A stretch of DNA of 42,441 nt, from assembly GCA_910588545.1 (NCBI GenBank), contig CAJUOU010000008.1, forward strand, positions 1 to 42,441, given 5' to 3'. The notes beneath the pieces are model-generated. The model worked only from the letters and a program-made list of their open reading frames with translations, did no database searches and was not told the DNA's origin. Shown one piece after another: positions 16,373 through 26,002 of this stretch. Source of the stretch: an uncultured Christensenellaceae bacterium. Lineage in GTDB: Bacteria; Bacillota; Clostridia; Christensenellales; UBA3700. Numbering within the stretch: position 1 is the first letter of the stretch; each line of letters starts with the position of its first letter. Both the position numbers and the translations under genes were made by a program.

Positions 16373-17663
16373 TGTCGTTCTCCTTGTCGCTGTTTTCTGC
16401 TATATCCAATTTATTTAAATTTTCAATTTCGTTCAAACTTGCGGTTTTTATTTGTTCTTGTTCACTTATTTTATCATTTCGGTTTTTATTTGCGATTGCA
16501 ATAATTAAATCACCCAAAACCTTATCACTATCAGGTATTACAAATTCATTTTGAGCGTATCGCATATCATCCGAAAACTCGCTGTCCGACATAAATTTGG
16601 ATATGCTTGCTATCAATTCCTCATTATTTCTGCCAAGCAAAGCAAGTTGATTTGTTGCAAGGTAGTGTGAATTTCTGTTTTCCAAAGCATCTCCGCCGTT
16701 GCACAAAATGATATTGCTGTTGTGGTACATTGCCTCGTAAGTGATGGCCGCTGTAGGGGAAATTATCAAAATATCCGCAACGCTATAAAGTTTTGCAAAC
16801 TTATCAATCTCCTCAACCAAAAACACTTTTTCCTCTATTCCGCGATTTTTAGTGATAAGCTCCGCATATTTGACAAGCCCGTTATTGCCGCCGCTAAGCA
16901 CAATAATGTTTATATCGTTTTCTAGCTCTGCAAGACTTGTAAACACATTTCTGACTGCCGACTGTCCATATCTGCCACCGACAATGACAATGTTCATTTT
17001 GTCATTTGTTATGCCAAGCTCTGCCAAAACCTGTGATTTATCGTAAACTTCCTTACTATCCTTTAAAAGAGGTGTGCCGACAACATCGATTTTTTCGTCC
17101 TCTATACCTAATGATACCAAACGTTCTTTAACATCGCTGTTTTGAACAAAATATTTGCTAGCTTTATAGTTCACAAACCTTGCATCTAAGCAATAGTCGG
17201 TAACAAGCCCGCATATATCGATATTTTTTAGTTTTGCTTTATCGCAAGCCCTTACAGTATCACGCAAAAGCTTAGGGGTACTGCAAACAACAACCTCGGG
17301 ATTATATCTTAGAAGCATATTTCTTATTCTTCTGTATTGTTCCGTCCAATTATATGCAAATCCTTTCAATCCGCCTGTCGGCTCGATAAGTTCCTTGCAC
17401 TCTTTTTTGCTTTTATTTACATTAATCCTATTCCAAATAGTATTTATGCTTAAATGCAAATTATTTATCCAAGCACAACCTCTGCTGAAAAATCTATAAG
17501 CATAAAAAGCCCATTTGTACCAATGGAATGGGTACAATTCCTTATCACTGACTGCCACTACATACGAATCTCCGCAAGACTCTATATAGTCTTTAACAGC
17601 CATTACGCTAGAGTCGTACCGCCCTTCGCCGTATAACAATAAAATGCACTTTTTTTCTAACAT
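16365..17663 (-). CDS. GT28-like glycosyltransferase (MGDG-synthase / diacylglycerol glucosyltransferase type)
   Basis: 432 residues. The arrangement resembles the UgtP/MGDG-synthase group: an N-terminal half with YNPEVVVCSTP and LVTDYCLDARFVN, then the GT-B C-terminal donor domain with VGTPLL, NIVIVGGRYGQSAV, and the donor site region SPTAAITYEAMYHNSNIILCN. Family members transfer a sugar from UDP-sugar to diacylglycerol on the inner membrane face, making glycolipids and anchors. The acceptor is not proven here. The charged C-terminal tail (~390-432) is extra. It overlaps trhP by 7 bp and the Dabb gene by 8 bp. Confidence 0.7.
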   Translation of the reverse strand: MLEKKCILLLYGEGRYDSSVMAVKDYIESCGDSYVVAVSDKELYPFHWYKWAFYAYRFFSRGCAWINNLHLSINTIWNRINVNKSKKECKELIEPTGGLKGFAYNWTEQYRRIRNMLLRYNPEVVVCSTPKLLRDTVRACDKAKLKNIDICGLVTDYCLDARFVNYKASKYFVQNSDVKERLVSLGIEDEKIDVVGTPLLKDSKEVYDKSQVLAELGITNDKMNIVIVGGRYGQSAVRNVFTSLAELENDINIIVLSGGNNGLVKYAELITKNRGIEEKVFLVEEIDKFAKLYSVADILIISPTAAITYEAMYHNSNIILCNGGDALENRNSHYLATNQLALLGRNNEELIASISKFMSDSEFSDDMRYAQNEFVIPDSDKVLGDLIIAIANKNRNDKISEQEQIKTASLNEIENLNKLDIAENSDKENDND

Positions 17664-18871
17664 TTTACCACCTTTTTTCTTAAAATGTCATGTTTTGTAA
17701 GTGGATATTCCGTTTTTATAAACAACTTTTGCTGTACAAGCTTGGCGTCCTCAAAAACCTCTCCGTCCGTATTTTCCATAACATCTATTTTTATATTTTT
17801 ATTCAAAAATCTCTCGTCATTAGACAAAATTTCCAAAGTGTCACCCATACCAAATCTGTTACGTTGTTCAACCCAAATTCCGCCTTTTGTACTATCATAT
17901 TCTATGACTTCCGCCATAAATTCATACTCGCCTGCAGTTTGGTTATTATCGTAGCTTATGCTGTCACTTTCTCCATAATAAAAGCCCGTTGTATAATCCC
18001 TATGTGCGGTTTTGGCAAGTTCCGCAAGCAAATATTGCGGCACATTTTCGCCATTTAAAATGCTATCTATACCCTTCCTGTATGCGTTTACTACCGTTCC
18101 GACATAGTATTGCGATTTCATCCTTCCCTCAATCTTAAACGAACATACACCCGCATCCAACAAGTCTTTTAAATTTGCAAGCATATTCAAATCTTTGCTG
18201 TTTAGTATGTATGAGCCTCTTTCATCCTCAGATAAAATCAGTTTTTTATTATCGTTTTTAACTTCGTGTATGGTATACTCCCACCTACAGGCTTGTACGC
18301 AATCGCCGTGATTGCCGTCTCTCCTTGTCAAAAAATTGCTAAGCAAGCATCTTCCGCTATGAGAGACACACATTGCACCGTGTACAAATGCTTCAAGCTC
18401 TACACTTGGAACGAAATCTTTAATCTCCTTAATTTCGGCTACGCTCAATTCTCTTGCAAGCACAACCCTTTTTATACCCATATCCGCCCAAAATTTTATG
18501 GCATATTTATTTGTCGTATTAGCTTGTGTGGACAAATGTATTTCGGTATTTTTTAAAATAGCTTTGCAAAAACCAACGATACCCGCATCGGATACTATAA
18601 CCGCATCTACACCGATACTTTCCAAAAACTCAAGGTATTCCGCAAGTCCGTCAAAATCATTATTATGTGCAACTATATTGCAAGTTACATAAAGTTTTAC
18701 GCCTTTTGAATGGCAATACTCCACTGCCTGAGACAATCCGTCATTATTAAAATTCTTCGCACCTTTTCTAAGCCCGTAATTGCTACCGCCCACATACACC
18801 GCATTTGCACCGAAATGTATTGCTGTTTTTAGTTTATTAAAATCTCCCGCAGGTGCCAACAATTCTATCAT
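17657..18871 (-). CDS. trhP: U32 family protein, tRNA uridine-34 5-hydroxylation (TrhP type)
   Basis: 404 residues. It starts MIELLAPAGDFNKLKTAIHFGA, with the U32 signature region in EAFVHGAMCVSHSGRCLLSN and the cysteine-bearing GDCVQACRWEY. U32 proteins of this group use prephenate to help make 5-hydroxyuridine at tRNA position 34 (work in Escherichia coli and Bacillus subtilis), rather than acting as peptidases. Its direct partner here is the TrmR-like methyltransferase gene, which overlaps it by 4 bp and would turn ho5U into mo5U. The older database name collagenase-like peptidase is therefore probably misleading. Confidence 0.82.
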   Translation of the reverse strand: MIELLAPAGDFNKLKTAIHFGANAVYVGGSNYGLRKGAKNFNNDGLSQAVEYCHSKGVKLYVTCNIVAHNNDFDGLAEYLEFLESIGVDAVIVSDAGIVGFCKAILKNTEIHLSTQANTTNKYAIKFWADMGIKRVVLARELSVAEIKEIKDFVPSVELEAFVHGAMCVSHSGRCLLSNFLTRRDGNHGDCVQACRWEYTIHEVKNDNKKLILSEDERGSYILNSKDLNMLANLKDLLDAGVCSFKIEGRMKSQYYVGTVVNAYRKGIDSILNGENVPQYLLAELAKTAHRDYTTGFYYGESDSISYDNNQTAGEYEFMAEVIEYDSTKGGIWVEQRNRFGMGDTLEILSNDERFLNKNIKIDVMENTDGEVFEDAKLVQQKLFIKTEYPLTKHDILRKKVVKC

Positions 18872-19467
18872 TTTATTACTTCTATAATGGCAATGCCATC
18901 TCCTTTTTCTTTTATTTCCGTACGAAAATCGCTATTATTTGCAATATACTTCAAAAAATTTCTAAGGCTTACAACTATTGTCCTATATTTGTGAGGTGGT
19001 TTGTTTCCGCTTGCAACCATCCCCCTAAACAATACATTATCACAAAAAACATAACCGCCTTTTTTGATATTGCCCAACACCATATTAAAGTATTCCGTAT
19101 ACTTACTTTTAGGACCGTCGATAAACACTAAGTCGTAAATATTGCCTTTTATAATTTGCGGCAACAATTCACGGGCATCGCCTAAAAAACTATTTACTCG
19201 GTCAATCACCCCAAACTTTTTAAAATTCGACAAAGCTTCCTCTCGCCTATCTTCCAAAAGTTCGACTGTGTCAAGTACGCAGTCCTTTGCAATTTCTAGC
19301 ATAAGTGAGCCGCTGTAGCCTATTGCCGTCCCGATTTCCAAAATTCTTTTGGGTTTAATCTTTGCAACAAGTGCCAAAAGTTCGTCCTTAGAATCGTCCA
19401 AAATGACGGGGATGTGTCTTTCCCGAGCGGAATTTTCTATCTCATCAAACATATTAGAATAATCCAT
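18868..19467 (-). CDS. trmR: O-methyltransferase, tRNA 5-hydroxyuridine methyltransferase (TrmR type)
   Basis: 199 residues, class I SAM-dependent methyltransferase. Motif I is ILEIGTAIGYSGSLML, the acidic end of beta-2 is TVELLEDRREEA, and the metal/acidic motif is YDLVFIDGPKSKYTEYF with FCDNVLFRG later, as in the catechol O-methyltransferase-like group that includes B. subtilis YrrM/TrmR. Adjacency with trhP supports the role of methylating ho5U34 of tRNA. It lies between rnj (39 bp upstream) and trhP. Confidence 0.82.
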   Translation of the reverse strand: MDYSNMFDEIENSARERHIPVILDDSKDELLALVAKIKPKRILEIGTAIGYSGSLMLEIAKDCVLDTVELLEDRREEALSNFKKFGVIDRVNSFLGDARELLPQIIKGNIYDLVFIDGPKSKYTEYFNMVLGNIKKGGYVFCDNVLFRGMVASGNKPPHKYRTIVVSLRNFLKYIANNSDFRTEIKEKGDGIAIIEVIK

Positions 19468-19506
19468 TTCAAACTCCGTATCATTTTTTTATGCTGTTTG
19501 CCTAAA

Positions 19507-21150
19507 TTAAATTTCCATAATAATAGGCAAAATCATAGGTCTTTGTTTTAGTCTTGCTTTTATGATGTTATTAATAATTCTTCTTACAGATGCCTTTAAA
19601 CTGCCCCTGTCACTACTTCCGTGATAGGAAAAGTTTTCAAACATTGTGCAAATTGCATCTTTTATTTCATCCAATATATCTTCGGTAAACTGTAGCCCTC
19701 TTGCAATAATATCCGGGGTGGATGCCAAACTGTTGGATTCCATACTTACCCCAAGCAAGCAAACCACAAAGCCGTCCTTGGATAATTGCGTTCTATCCCT
19801 CAATACTATGTCGTCCACATCCATAAGTCCGTCAACATACACACTGCCCGCAGGGATATTTTCACATGGCGCAAGTTTTGTCTTTCTTATTTCTATTTGA
19901 CTGCCAATTTCGCATATACTTATATTCTTTTGAGGAACACCCAAAGCCATTGCAAGCTCCTCGTGCTGTTTCAAATGCCTATATTCGCCGTGAACAGGGA
20001 TAAAAAATTTAGGTCTTATCAATGACAACATGAGTTTAAGTTCCTCTTTGCAGGCGTGTCCCGATACGTGCAACTCGTCAAGTGAACCGTAAATAACTTT
20101 TGCGCCCCTTTGGTACAAGTTGTTTATTGTAGTATAAACATACTTTTCATTACCAGGGATTGGAGAAGAAGACAATATAATCACATCATTTTTCCCTACG
20201 ATTATCTTATCTTCGCCGTTTGCCATACGTGTCAAAGCACTCATCGGCTCGCCTTGAGAGCCTGTGGAAATAATACATATTTTTTTGTTCGGATATTTGT
20301 TCATTTCCTCAGTTTCGATAACAGTACCTGTTTTGTAAGTAAGTTCCCCAATTTGTTTTGCAAGTTCGCTTACTTTTAGCATACTGCGTCCGTTAAACAC
20401 AACTTTCCTACCGAACTTTTCGCAAATGTTGATTATTTGTTGCAATCTATGCACATTGCTTGCAAAGGTTGCAATAATTATTCTGGAATCCAAATTATTT
20501 GCAAACAACTTGTCTATAGTCGTCCCGACAGCACTTTCACTCATAGAATAGCCGTTTTTTTCAATATTTGTACTTTCCCCAAGCATCAAAAGCACGCCTT
20601 CGTCACCTAGTTTTGCAAACCTAGACAAATCCGCCCTCTCGCTATCAATAGGCGTATAGTCGATTTTGAAATCCCCTGTATGAAAGATTACACCGATTGG
20701 TGTGGATATAGCAAGTGCAAACGCACCCGAAATCGAGTGACTTTGTTTAATGAACTCAACGGAAAAAACACCTATTTTTTCCACACTTCCGCCATCTACA
20801 CAAATACATTTAGGCATTGTGATTTTTGCCTCGTTAAGTTTGTGTTGCAAAAGTGCAAGCGTAAGTTTGGAGCCGTACACCTTAACATCGGGCAACTCCT
20901 TTAACAAATAAGGCATTCCGCCTATATGGTCCTCGTGACCGTGAGTAAGAAGTATAGCCCTTACTTTATCCTTGTTTTTTACTATATAATTAAAATCGGG
21001 AATAACAAGGTCGATTCCCGGGGTTTCGTTTGTAGGGAACATCGAGCCGCAGTCTATTATAAAAATATTATCGCCATACTCAACAGCGGTCATATTTTTG
21101 CCGATTTCGCCAACTCCTCCCAAAAAAGCAATTTTTAATTGTTTTGCCAT
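19507..21150 (-). CDS. rnj: Ribonuclease J
   Basis: 547 residues. The start at 21150 (MAKQLKIAFLGG) is preferred over the TTG at 21162 because GGAG sits 6 bp upstream. The metallo-beta-lactamase core has the zinc ligands HGHEDH (in LLTHGHEDHIGGM), HTGDFK and the beta-CASP motifs SGHA and PVHGEYRH. RNase J is the 5'-exonuclease and endonuclease for mRNA decay and rRNA maturation in Firmicutes. Many relatives have two paralogues; only one is visible here, so rnjA or rnjB cannot be assigned. It is the first gene of the leftward operon. Confidence 0.93.
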   Translation of the reverse strand: MAKQLKIAFLGGVGEIGKNMTAVEYGDNIFIIDCGSMFPTNETPGIDLVIPDFNYIVKNKDKVRAILLTHGHEDHIGGMPYLLKELPDVKVYGSKLTLALLQHKLNEAKITMPKCICVDGGSVEKIGVFSVEFIKQSHSISGAFALAISTPIGVIFHTGDFKIDYTPIDSERADLSRFAKLGDEGVLLMLGESTNIEKNGYSMSESAVGTTIDKLFANNLDSRIIIATFASNVHRLQQIINICEKFGRKVVFNGRSMLKVSELAKQIGELTYKTGTVIETEEMNKYPNKKICIISTGSQGEPMSALTRMANGEDKIIVGKNDVIILSSSPIPGNEKYVYTTINNLYQRGAKVIYGSLDELHVSGHACKEELKLMLSLIRPKFFIPVHGEYRHLKQHEELAMALGVPQKNISICEIGSQIEIRKTKLAPCENIPAGSVYVDGLMDVDDIVLRDRTQLSKDGFVVCLLGVSMESNSLASTPDIIARGLQFTEDILDEIKDAICTMFENFSYHGSSDRGSLKASVRRIINNIIKARLKQRPMILPIIMEI

Positions 21151-21253
21151 TACACTCTCCAATATATAATCGATAAATTCTTATCGCAAGTACTCTTAAT
21201 ATTTATCTGAAATTTTAGTTTTTACTAAATAATTGTTAAAAGTTTCCTATTCT

Positions 21254-21282
21254 ATTTTAGCATTTTAATTTATTGTTGTCAA
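21254..21282 (-). promoter_or_regulatory. Promoter of the rnj operon
   Basis: On the minus strand: TTGACA (21277-21282), 17 bp, TAAAAT (21254-21259). It gives a leader of about 95 nt that contains a small CGATAA/TTATCG hairpin near 21171-21186. Confidence 0.7.
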
Positions 21283-21351
21283 TAATAGATTATATATTAC
21301 ACATATATTTTTAAAATAAAAAGAAAATGGTCAAATTGTTTTGAAATGCTG

Positions 21352-21380
21352 TTGCAATTATAAATTTTTTATAGTATAAT
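21352..21380 (+). promoter_or_regulatory. Promoter of the yaaO-tmk-holB-ricT-yabB operon
   Basis: TTGCAA (21352-21357), 17 bp, TATAAT (21375-21380). The start codon lies about 25 nt past the expected transcription start. It diverges from the rnj promoter. Confidence 0.75.
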
Positions 21381-21411
21381 AAATTTGTATGTGAACATAA
21401 GGGAGGCAAAT

Positions 21412-22656
21412 ATGCAAAATCATTTGTATACGGCATTAAAAAAATATGCACAAAGCAACCCTATACGCTTTCACATGCCCTCACATAACGGGATTGACCT
21501 TGGGATAGATACATCCATGGACATTACCGAATTATCTTTTTCGGACAATTTGATTGAAAGTGACGGAATTATAAAAAATTGTGAAAACAACATTGCAAAC
21601 GCTTATGGCACAAAATATGGGATAATGATTACAAGTGGTGCAACAACTGCGATTGCGACCGCTTTGCACACTGCCAAAAACAAAGGTAACAAACTGCTAA
21701 TGCTTGGCGACTTGCACAAAAGCGTACATAACTTTGCTAATGTTTTATATTTTGACATAAGCTACTCGGAAAATTTGGACAATATAAACCCAAATGAGTA
21801 CGATGCGATTATATTTACTTCCCCAAACTATTTCGGAAAAGTGCAAGATATACAAAAACTTAAAAACACTACTGCTTTGGTCATTGCGGACAGTAGTCAC
21901 GGGGCACACTTTGCATTTTGCAGCAAACTGCCCGACCTGCAAACGGACATTGCTAACATTACAGTGCTGTCCTTTCATAAGACATTACCCGTTCTTACAG
22001 GCGGTGCAGGCATTTTGACAAATGACGAAAAACTTTATCAAATGCTCGTTTATTCAAGAAGTATACTGCACACATCAAGTCCAAGCTACCTTATAATGGC
22101 AAGTATTGACAACGCAATATGCGAAATGGCTTTAAACGGGGAAACACTTTACAATCAAGTTTTGAGCGAGATTGATAATTTTAAAAAGCAGCTTTGCGAC
22201 AGATATTTTGTTGTAGACAATGACGACAAAACCAGGCTTTGCATTTCAGCAAAAGGGAAAGATGGTTATAAAATCGCAAAATTGTTAGAGAGAAAAAATA
22301 TATATCTTGAAACAGTATACTTTGATTGTTTGGTAGCCATAGTGACACCTTATAATTACAAATATTTACAGCTACTAGCAAACGCTTTAAACTCGATAGA
22401 GATACAGGATAATATAAAAAGATTTGAGATTAAAAAAGCAACGAAAATCGATACTATTAACAAAAAAGTAGAGTTTTTACAAATAAAAAATGCCGTAAAT
22501 AAAGTATGTGCCGCAACAGTAGGAATCTATCCTCCGGGTATACCTATGCTTACTGTAGGCGACTTGATTACAAAGCAAACAATACAATTTTTAACGGACA
22601 AAAAATATACGGTCTTTGGGCTTATAGACGGCAAAATACCCGTTTTTAAAAACTAA
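21412..22656 (+). CDS. Orn/Lys/Arg decarboxylase family PLP enzyme (YaaO-like)
   Basis: 414 residues. The ATG at 21412 is preceded by GGGAGG; the upstream TTG at 21385 lacks a site. Family marks are FHMPSHNG near the start, SGATTAIATALH, HKSVHN, and the PLP lysine in LSFHKTLPVLTGGAG. Members decarboxylate ornithine, lysine or arginine to polyamines; the substrate cannot be told from sequence. It is shorter than full-length decarboxylases, as in B. subtilis YaaO, which occupies the same place before tmk. It is first in the five-gene operon. Confidence 0.85.
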   Translation: MQNHLYTALKKYAQSNPIRFHMPSHNGIDLGIDTSMDITELSFSDNLIESDGIIKNCENNIANAYGTKYGIMITSGATTAIATALHTAKNKGNKLLMLGDLHKSVHNFANVLYFDISYSENLDNINPNEYDAIIFTSPNYFGKVQDIQKLKNTTALVIADSSHGAHFAFCSKLPDLQTDIANITVLSFHKTLPVLTGGAGILTNDEKLYQMLVYSRSILHTSSPSYLIMASIDNAICEMALNGETLYNQVLSEIDNFKKQLCDRYFVVDNDDKTRLCISAKGKDGYKIAKLLERKNIYLETVYFDCLVAIVTPYNYKYLQLLANALNSIEIQDNIKRFEIKKATKIDTINKKVEFLQIKNAVNKVCAATVGIYPPGIPMLTVGDLITKQTIQFLTDKKYTVFGLIDGKIPVFKN

Positions 22657-22688
22657 TTACAAGACGATAAGCACTTTAAGGAGAAAAT

Positions 22689-23318
22689 ATGCATAAAGGT
22701 AAATTTATTACATTCGAGGGTTGTGAAGGTGTAGGTAAATCCACACAAGTTAATATGCTTAAAGATTACTTGAAAAAGACAGGGCAACAAGCTATGTTTT
22801 TGCGTGAGCCCGGCGGAAACACATTAAGTGAAAAAATACGAAAAATTATTTTAGACCCCGATAACAGCGAGATGACACCTCTTTGTGAAGCAATGCTATA
22901 CTCCGCTGCCCGCGCACAGCTTATGGGACAAGTTATCATACCTGCACTCGATAGCGGGAAGCTTATTATTTGCGATAGGTTTATTGATAGCACTATGGCA
23001 TACCAAGGTTTTGCTAGAGATTTAGGGGTAAAAACCATTTCCTCCCTTAACGAAACTGTTTGTGGGGACTATATGCCTGATGTGACAATATTTTTGGATT
23101 TACCGCCTGACGAAGCATTTAAAAGGAAAGGCGGTCGCGATAACAATGACCGTATGGAATTACAATCGCTTGATTTTCATAAAAAGGTATACGAGGGCTA
23201 TAAAAAAGCTGCGGATATGTACCCGGATAGAATTATATTAATATCTCCAAGGGGAAATAAATTTGAAACAAACACTGCAATTATACGTAATTTACAGGCA
23301 AGGGGAATAATAGAGTGA
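22689..23318 (+). CDS. tmk: Thymidylate kinase
   Basis: 209 residues, normal for the family. It phosphorylates dTMP to dTDP for DNA synthesis. The Walker A loop is FEGCEGVGKST, the DR(Y/F/H) motif is ICDRFIDSTMAYQGFARDLG, and the lid region is KRKGGRDNNDRME. AAGGAG precedes the ATG. Its stop overlaps the holB start. Confidence 0.95.
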   Translation: MHKGKFITFEGCEGVGKSTQVNMLKDYLKKTGQQAMFLREPGGNTLSEKIRKIILDPDNSEMTPLCEAMLYSAARAQLMGQVIIPALDSGKLIICDRFIDSTMAYQGFARDLGVKTISSLNETVCGDYMPDVTIFLDLPPDEAFKRKGGRDNNDRMELQSLDFHKKVYEGYKKAADMYPDRIILISPRGNKFETNTAIIRNLQARGIIE

Positions 23319-24265
23319 TACAACACATTGACATTATAAAACAGTCAAAAGCCTATAAAATAATAAGTCAGGATGTCTCCCAAAACAGGGTGGCACATAG
23401 CTATATGTTTATTTCCGAAGATAGGGAGACTTTGGACGGTTTTATAGACTGCGTACTTCAAACGCTATATTGTCATACCCACAATGCTTGCGGAGTTTGC
23501 CCAGAATGTGTTAAGTTGGAACATAACAACAATCCCAATGTTTACAAACTAAAAAAAGACGGAGCTATAAAAGTTGAAGATATTAAGGATTTAATTGCGG
23601 ATACTACTGTAAGCAGTGTGCAAGACGGCTTTAAAACATATATTATTTATAATAGCGAAAACATGAACGAAGCTAGCCAAAACAAGCTTTTAAAAACTAT
23701 AGAAGAGCCGCCTAAAAATGTTATAATCATACTAGCCGTAAGTCACGAAAGCAATATGTTGCAAACAATAAAATCACGTACAAAAAAGATATATCTTAAT
23801 GTTTGGAACAATCAAAATATTGCAAAGGAACTTGCGAAAATCGGTACTAATTGCGAAAATATAGAGCTTGCAGTCAAATTCAGCAAAGGTAATTTCAGCG
23901 AAGCAAAAAGGTTGCTTACCGACGTAAAATTTCAAAAGCAATATGGTAATATTATCGATTTACTTACGGGTTACACCTCCACTGCCCTTATCGGCAAGTA
24001 TATCAAATATCTTGGGGAAGATAAAGAACAAATTTTATACTCCCTATCTATAATAGAGGGTATAATTTCAAGTACAATCGAGGATATTATTAACAATATA
24101 CCAAATCCGCTTGCATCCATTTACAGCTTAGCTACTCTTGCCAATATTACCGATTTGACAGTTGATACTGCAAAAAGGCTTAACAGCAACTGTAACGCTC
24201 AAGCGGTCGCGACCAACTTTTTATTAAAAATTGCAGAAATAAAATATTTGACATCAAACAACTAA
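23315..24265 (+). CDS. holB: DNA polymerase III delta' subunit
   Basis: 316 residues, part of the clamp loader. The start is GTG, overlapping the tmk stop by 4 bp (GTGA). AAA+ features are a zinc-ribbon-like CGVCPEC after CHTHNA, the NKLLKTIEEPP motif, and the sensor region TIKSRTKK (in place of the more usual TIxSRCQ). The first P-loop is degenerate, as expected for delta'. The gene order tmk-holB-ricT-yabB is that of many Firmicutes. Confidence 0.88.
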   Translation: MIQHIDIIKQSKAYKIISQDVSQNRVAHSYMFISEDRETLDGFIDCVLQTLYCHTHNACGVCPECVKLEHNNNPNVYKLKKDGAIKVEDIKDLIADTTVSSVQDGFKTYIIYNSENMNEASQNKLLKTIEEPPKNVIIILAVSHESNMLQTIKSRTKKIYLNVWNNQNIAKELAKIGTNCENIELAVKFSKGNFSEAKRLLTDVKFQKQYGNIIDLLTGYTSTALIGKYIKYLGEDKEQILYSLSIIEGIISSTIEDIINNIPNPLASIYSLATLANITDLTVDTAKRLNSNCNAQAVATNFLLKIAEIKYLTSNN

Positions 24266-24294
24266 AGTTTTGTTGAGCATAAAAGGAGAATTAT

Positions 24295-25155
24295 ATGCAA
24301 CAAGTTATAGGAGTAAAATTCCATTCAAATACAAAAATATACTACTTTGACCCAAAGGATATAGCCTTTAACGAGGGAGACAGCGTAATTGTAGAGACTT
24401 CTCGCGGGTTAGAGTTCGGCATGGTTGCTACGGGCAATCACTTTGTTGATGAGGAAAATATTGTAAAACCTTTAAAAGAAGTTATACGTAAAGCAACCGA
24501 AAAAGACATAAAGCAAAATGCCGAAAATATGGAAAAGAAAAAATGGGCTTATTCCGTATGTTTAGAAAAAATTCAAAAACGCGGACTTCCTATGAAATTG
24601 GTGGACGCCGACTACACTTTTGATAGGAGCAAGGCTATATTTTCCTTTACTGCAGAAGGAAGGGTGGACTTTAGAGAGTTGGTTAAAGATTTGGCAACTG
24701 TTATAAAATCAAGGATAGAACTAAGACAAATTTACGAACGAGACGACATAAAAATTCGCGGTGCTTTGGCGCCTTGCGGTAGAGTTTGTTGTTGTCACGC
24801 TCATCTTGCCGATTTTGAGAAAGTTACTATCAAAATGGCGAAAAACCAAGGTTTATCCTTAAATCCTCAAAAAATAAGCGGCGTTTGCGGCAAGCTAATG
24901 TGCTGCCTAAAGTATGAAAATGATTACTATGTAGAAACTTTAAAAGAAATGCCTAAAGTAGGTGCTACAGTTTTTACTAACGACGGAGAAGGAGTTGTAG
25001 ACAGCGTAGATTTGCTAAACAAAAAAATAAAAGCCAAAATTCAAAATGAAGATGGCGGAATAAGCATAAATGAATATAAATTAGCAGATATAAAATCCGC
25101 AACGCAATATAACGATATTTCGGATGACGAAGATGACGGAAATGATGCAGAATAA
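24295..25155 (+). CDS. ricT: PSP1-domain protein RicT (YaaT)
   Basis: 286 residues. The N-terminal PSP1 fold starts VIGVKFHSNTKIYYFDP. The conserved cysteine sets GRVCCCHAHL and GKLMCCLKYE are those that bind iron-sulfur clusters in the B. subtilis RicAFT (Y-) complex, which stimulates RNase Y cleavage of certain mRNAs and affects sporulation and competence. RBS AAAGGAG. The acidic tail overlaps the next gene. RicA and RicF are not in this window. Confidence 0.9.
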   Translation: MQQVIGVKFHSNTKIYYFDPKDIAFNEGDSVIVETSRGLEFGMVATGNHFVDEENIVKPLKEVIRKATEKDIKQNAENMEKKKWAYSVCLEKIQKRGLPMKLVDADYTFDRSKAIFSFTAEGRVDFRELVKDLATVIKSRIELRQIYERDDIKIRGALAPCGRVCCCHAHLADFEKVTIKMAKNQGLSLNPQKISGVCGKLMCCLKYENDYYVETLKEMPKVGATVFTNDGEGVVDSVDLLNKKIKAKIQNEDGGISINEYKLADIKSATQYNDISDDEDDGNDAE

Positions 25156-25852
25156 TTTTTCAAACTTTGAAACTTTTTTAAAAGAGGGCGAAAGACTTGA
25201 TGATTTGCAACTTGACGGAGCATTTATAATCAGTCATAAAGATAAATACTGTTTTACATCCGACTCTGTTATGCTTGCAAATAGTGTAATAACAAACAAC
25301 AAAAGTAAAATTGTAGACCTATGCTCTGGCGGCGGGATAATAAGTATTTTAATCGGGCTTAAAAAAAATTGCAGCCAAGTTATAGGTGTGGAACTGCAAA
25401 GCGATATGGCGGATATGGCAACCCGCTCTGTCAAAATGAATGGGCTTGAGGAAAAAGTTAAAATTTTAAATTACGATGTAAAAAATATATCCGAAATTAT
25501 CCCAAACGGATACGCAGATATTGTCGTTTGCAACCCGCCCTACTACAAAGTAAATAGTGGGGAGATAAGAGAAAATCAAAATATTGCAATAAGCCGTCAC
25601 GAGATTGCACTTTCACTTGAAGAGCTTGTTCAAAACACAAGTAAAATTTTAAAATTCGGTGGTATGTTTTATATGGTGCACAAAGCTGAAAGATTGGCGG
25701 AAGTTATTTGTACTTTGACTAAATACAACCTTATCCCCAAACAAATTTACACAATAACTACAAACGATAACGACAATGTAGATACGTTTATAGTTATAAG
25801 CAAGCTTGGTGCAAAACACGGCCTTACAGTAAAAAACATAAAACACGACTAA
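25142..25852 (+). CDS. tRNA (adenine-N6)-methyltransferase, YabB/TrmN6 type
   Basis: About 236 residues from the ATG at 25142; starts at 25124 or 25145 are also possible since all lie inside the end of ricT. SAM motif I is KIVDLCSGGGIISILIG, the second strand ends VIGVELQ, and the N6-adenine motif is NPPYY (VVCNPPYYKV). Family members methylate A37 of tRNA-Val in E. coli; the substrate in Firmicutes is less sure. It is the last gene of the operon, followed by a strong hairpin. Confidence 0.85.
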   Translation: MMQNNFSNFETFLKEGERLDDLQLDGAFIISHKDKYCFTSDSVMLANSVITNNKSKIVDLCSGGGIISILIGLKKNCSQVIGVELQSDMADMATRSVKMNGLEEKVKILNYDVKNISEIIPNGYADIVVCNPPYYKVNSGEIRENQNIAISRHEIALSLEELVQNTSKILKFGGMFYMVHKAERLAEVICTLTKYNLIPKQIYTITTNDNDNVDTFIVISKLGAKHGLTVKNIKHD

Positions 25853-25912
25853 CTTAATCGTTTTTTAATATTGATTATTGTTTGCATAAATTATTTATAG
25901 CTTATAAATGAC

Positions 25913-25942
25913 AAAAGCAAGTCTTGTATAAGACTTGCTTTT
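25913..25942. terminator. Bidirectional terminator between yabB and nadC
   Basis: A 13-bp perfect stem (AAAAGCAAGTCTT with AAGACTTGCTTTT) and GTAT loop, between two convergent operons. Confidence 0.88.
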
Positions 25943-26002
25943 TATTTCAAATTACAATTATTTAATTGATTTTCACAAATCGATGTTTGTACAAATAACT
26001 CC

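Noticed and set aside
17657..18871. Secreted collagenase, from the old U32 name
   Set aside because: No signal peptide is present, and the overlap with a TrmR-type gene supports the tRNA hydroxylation role.
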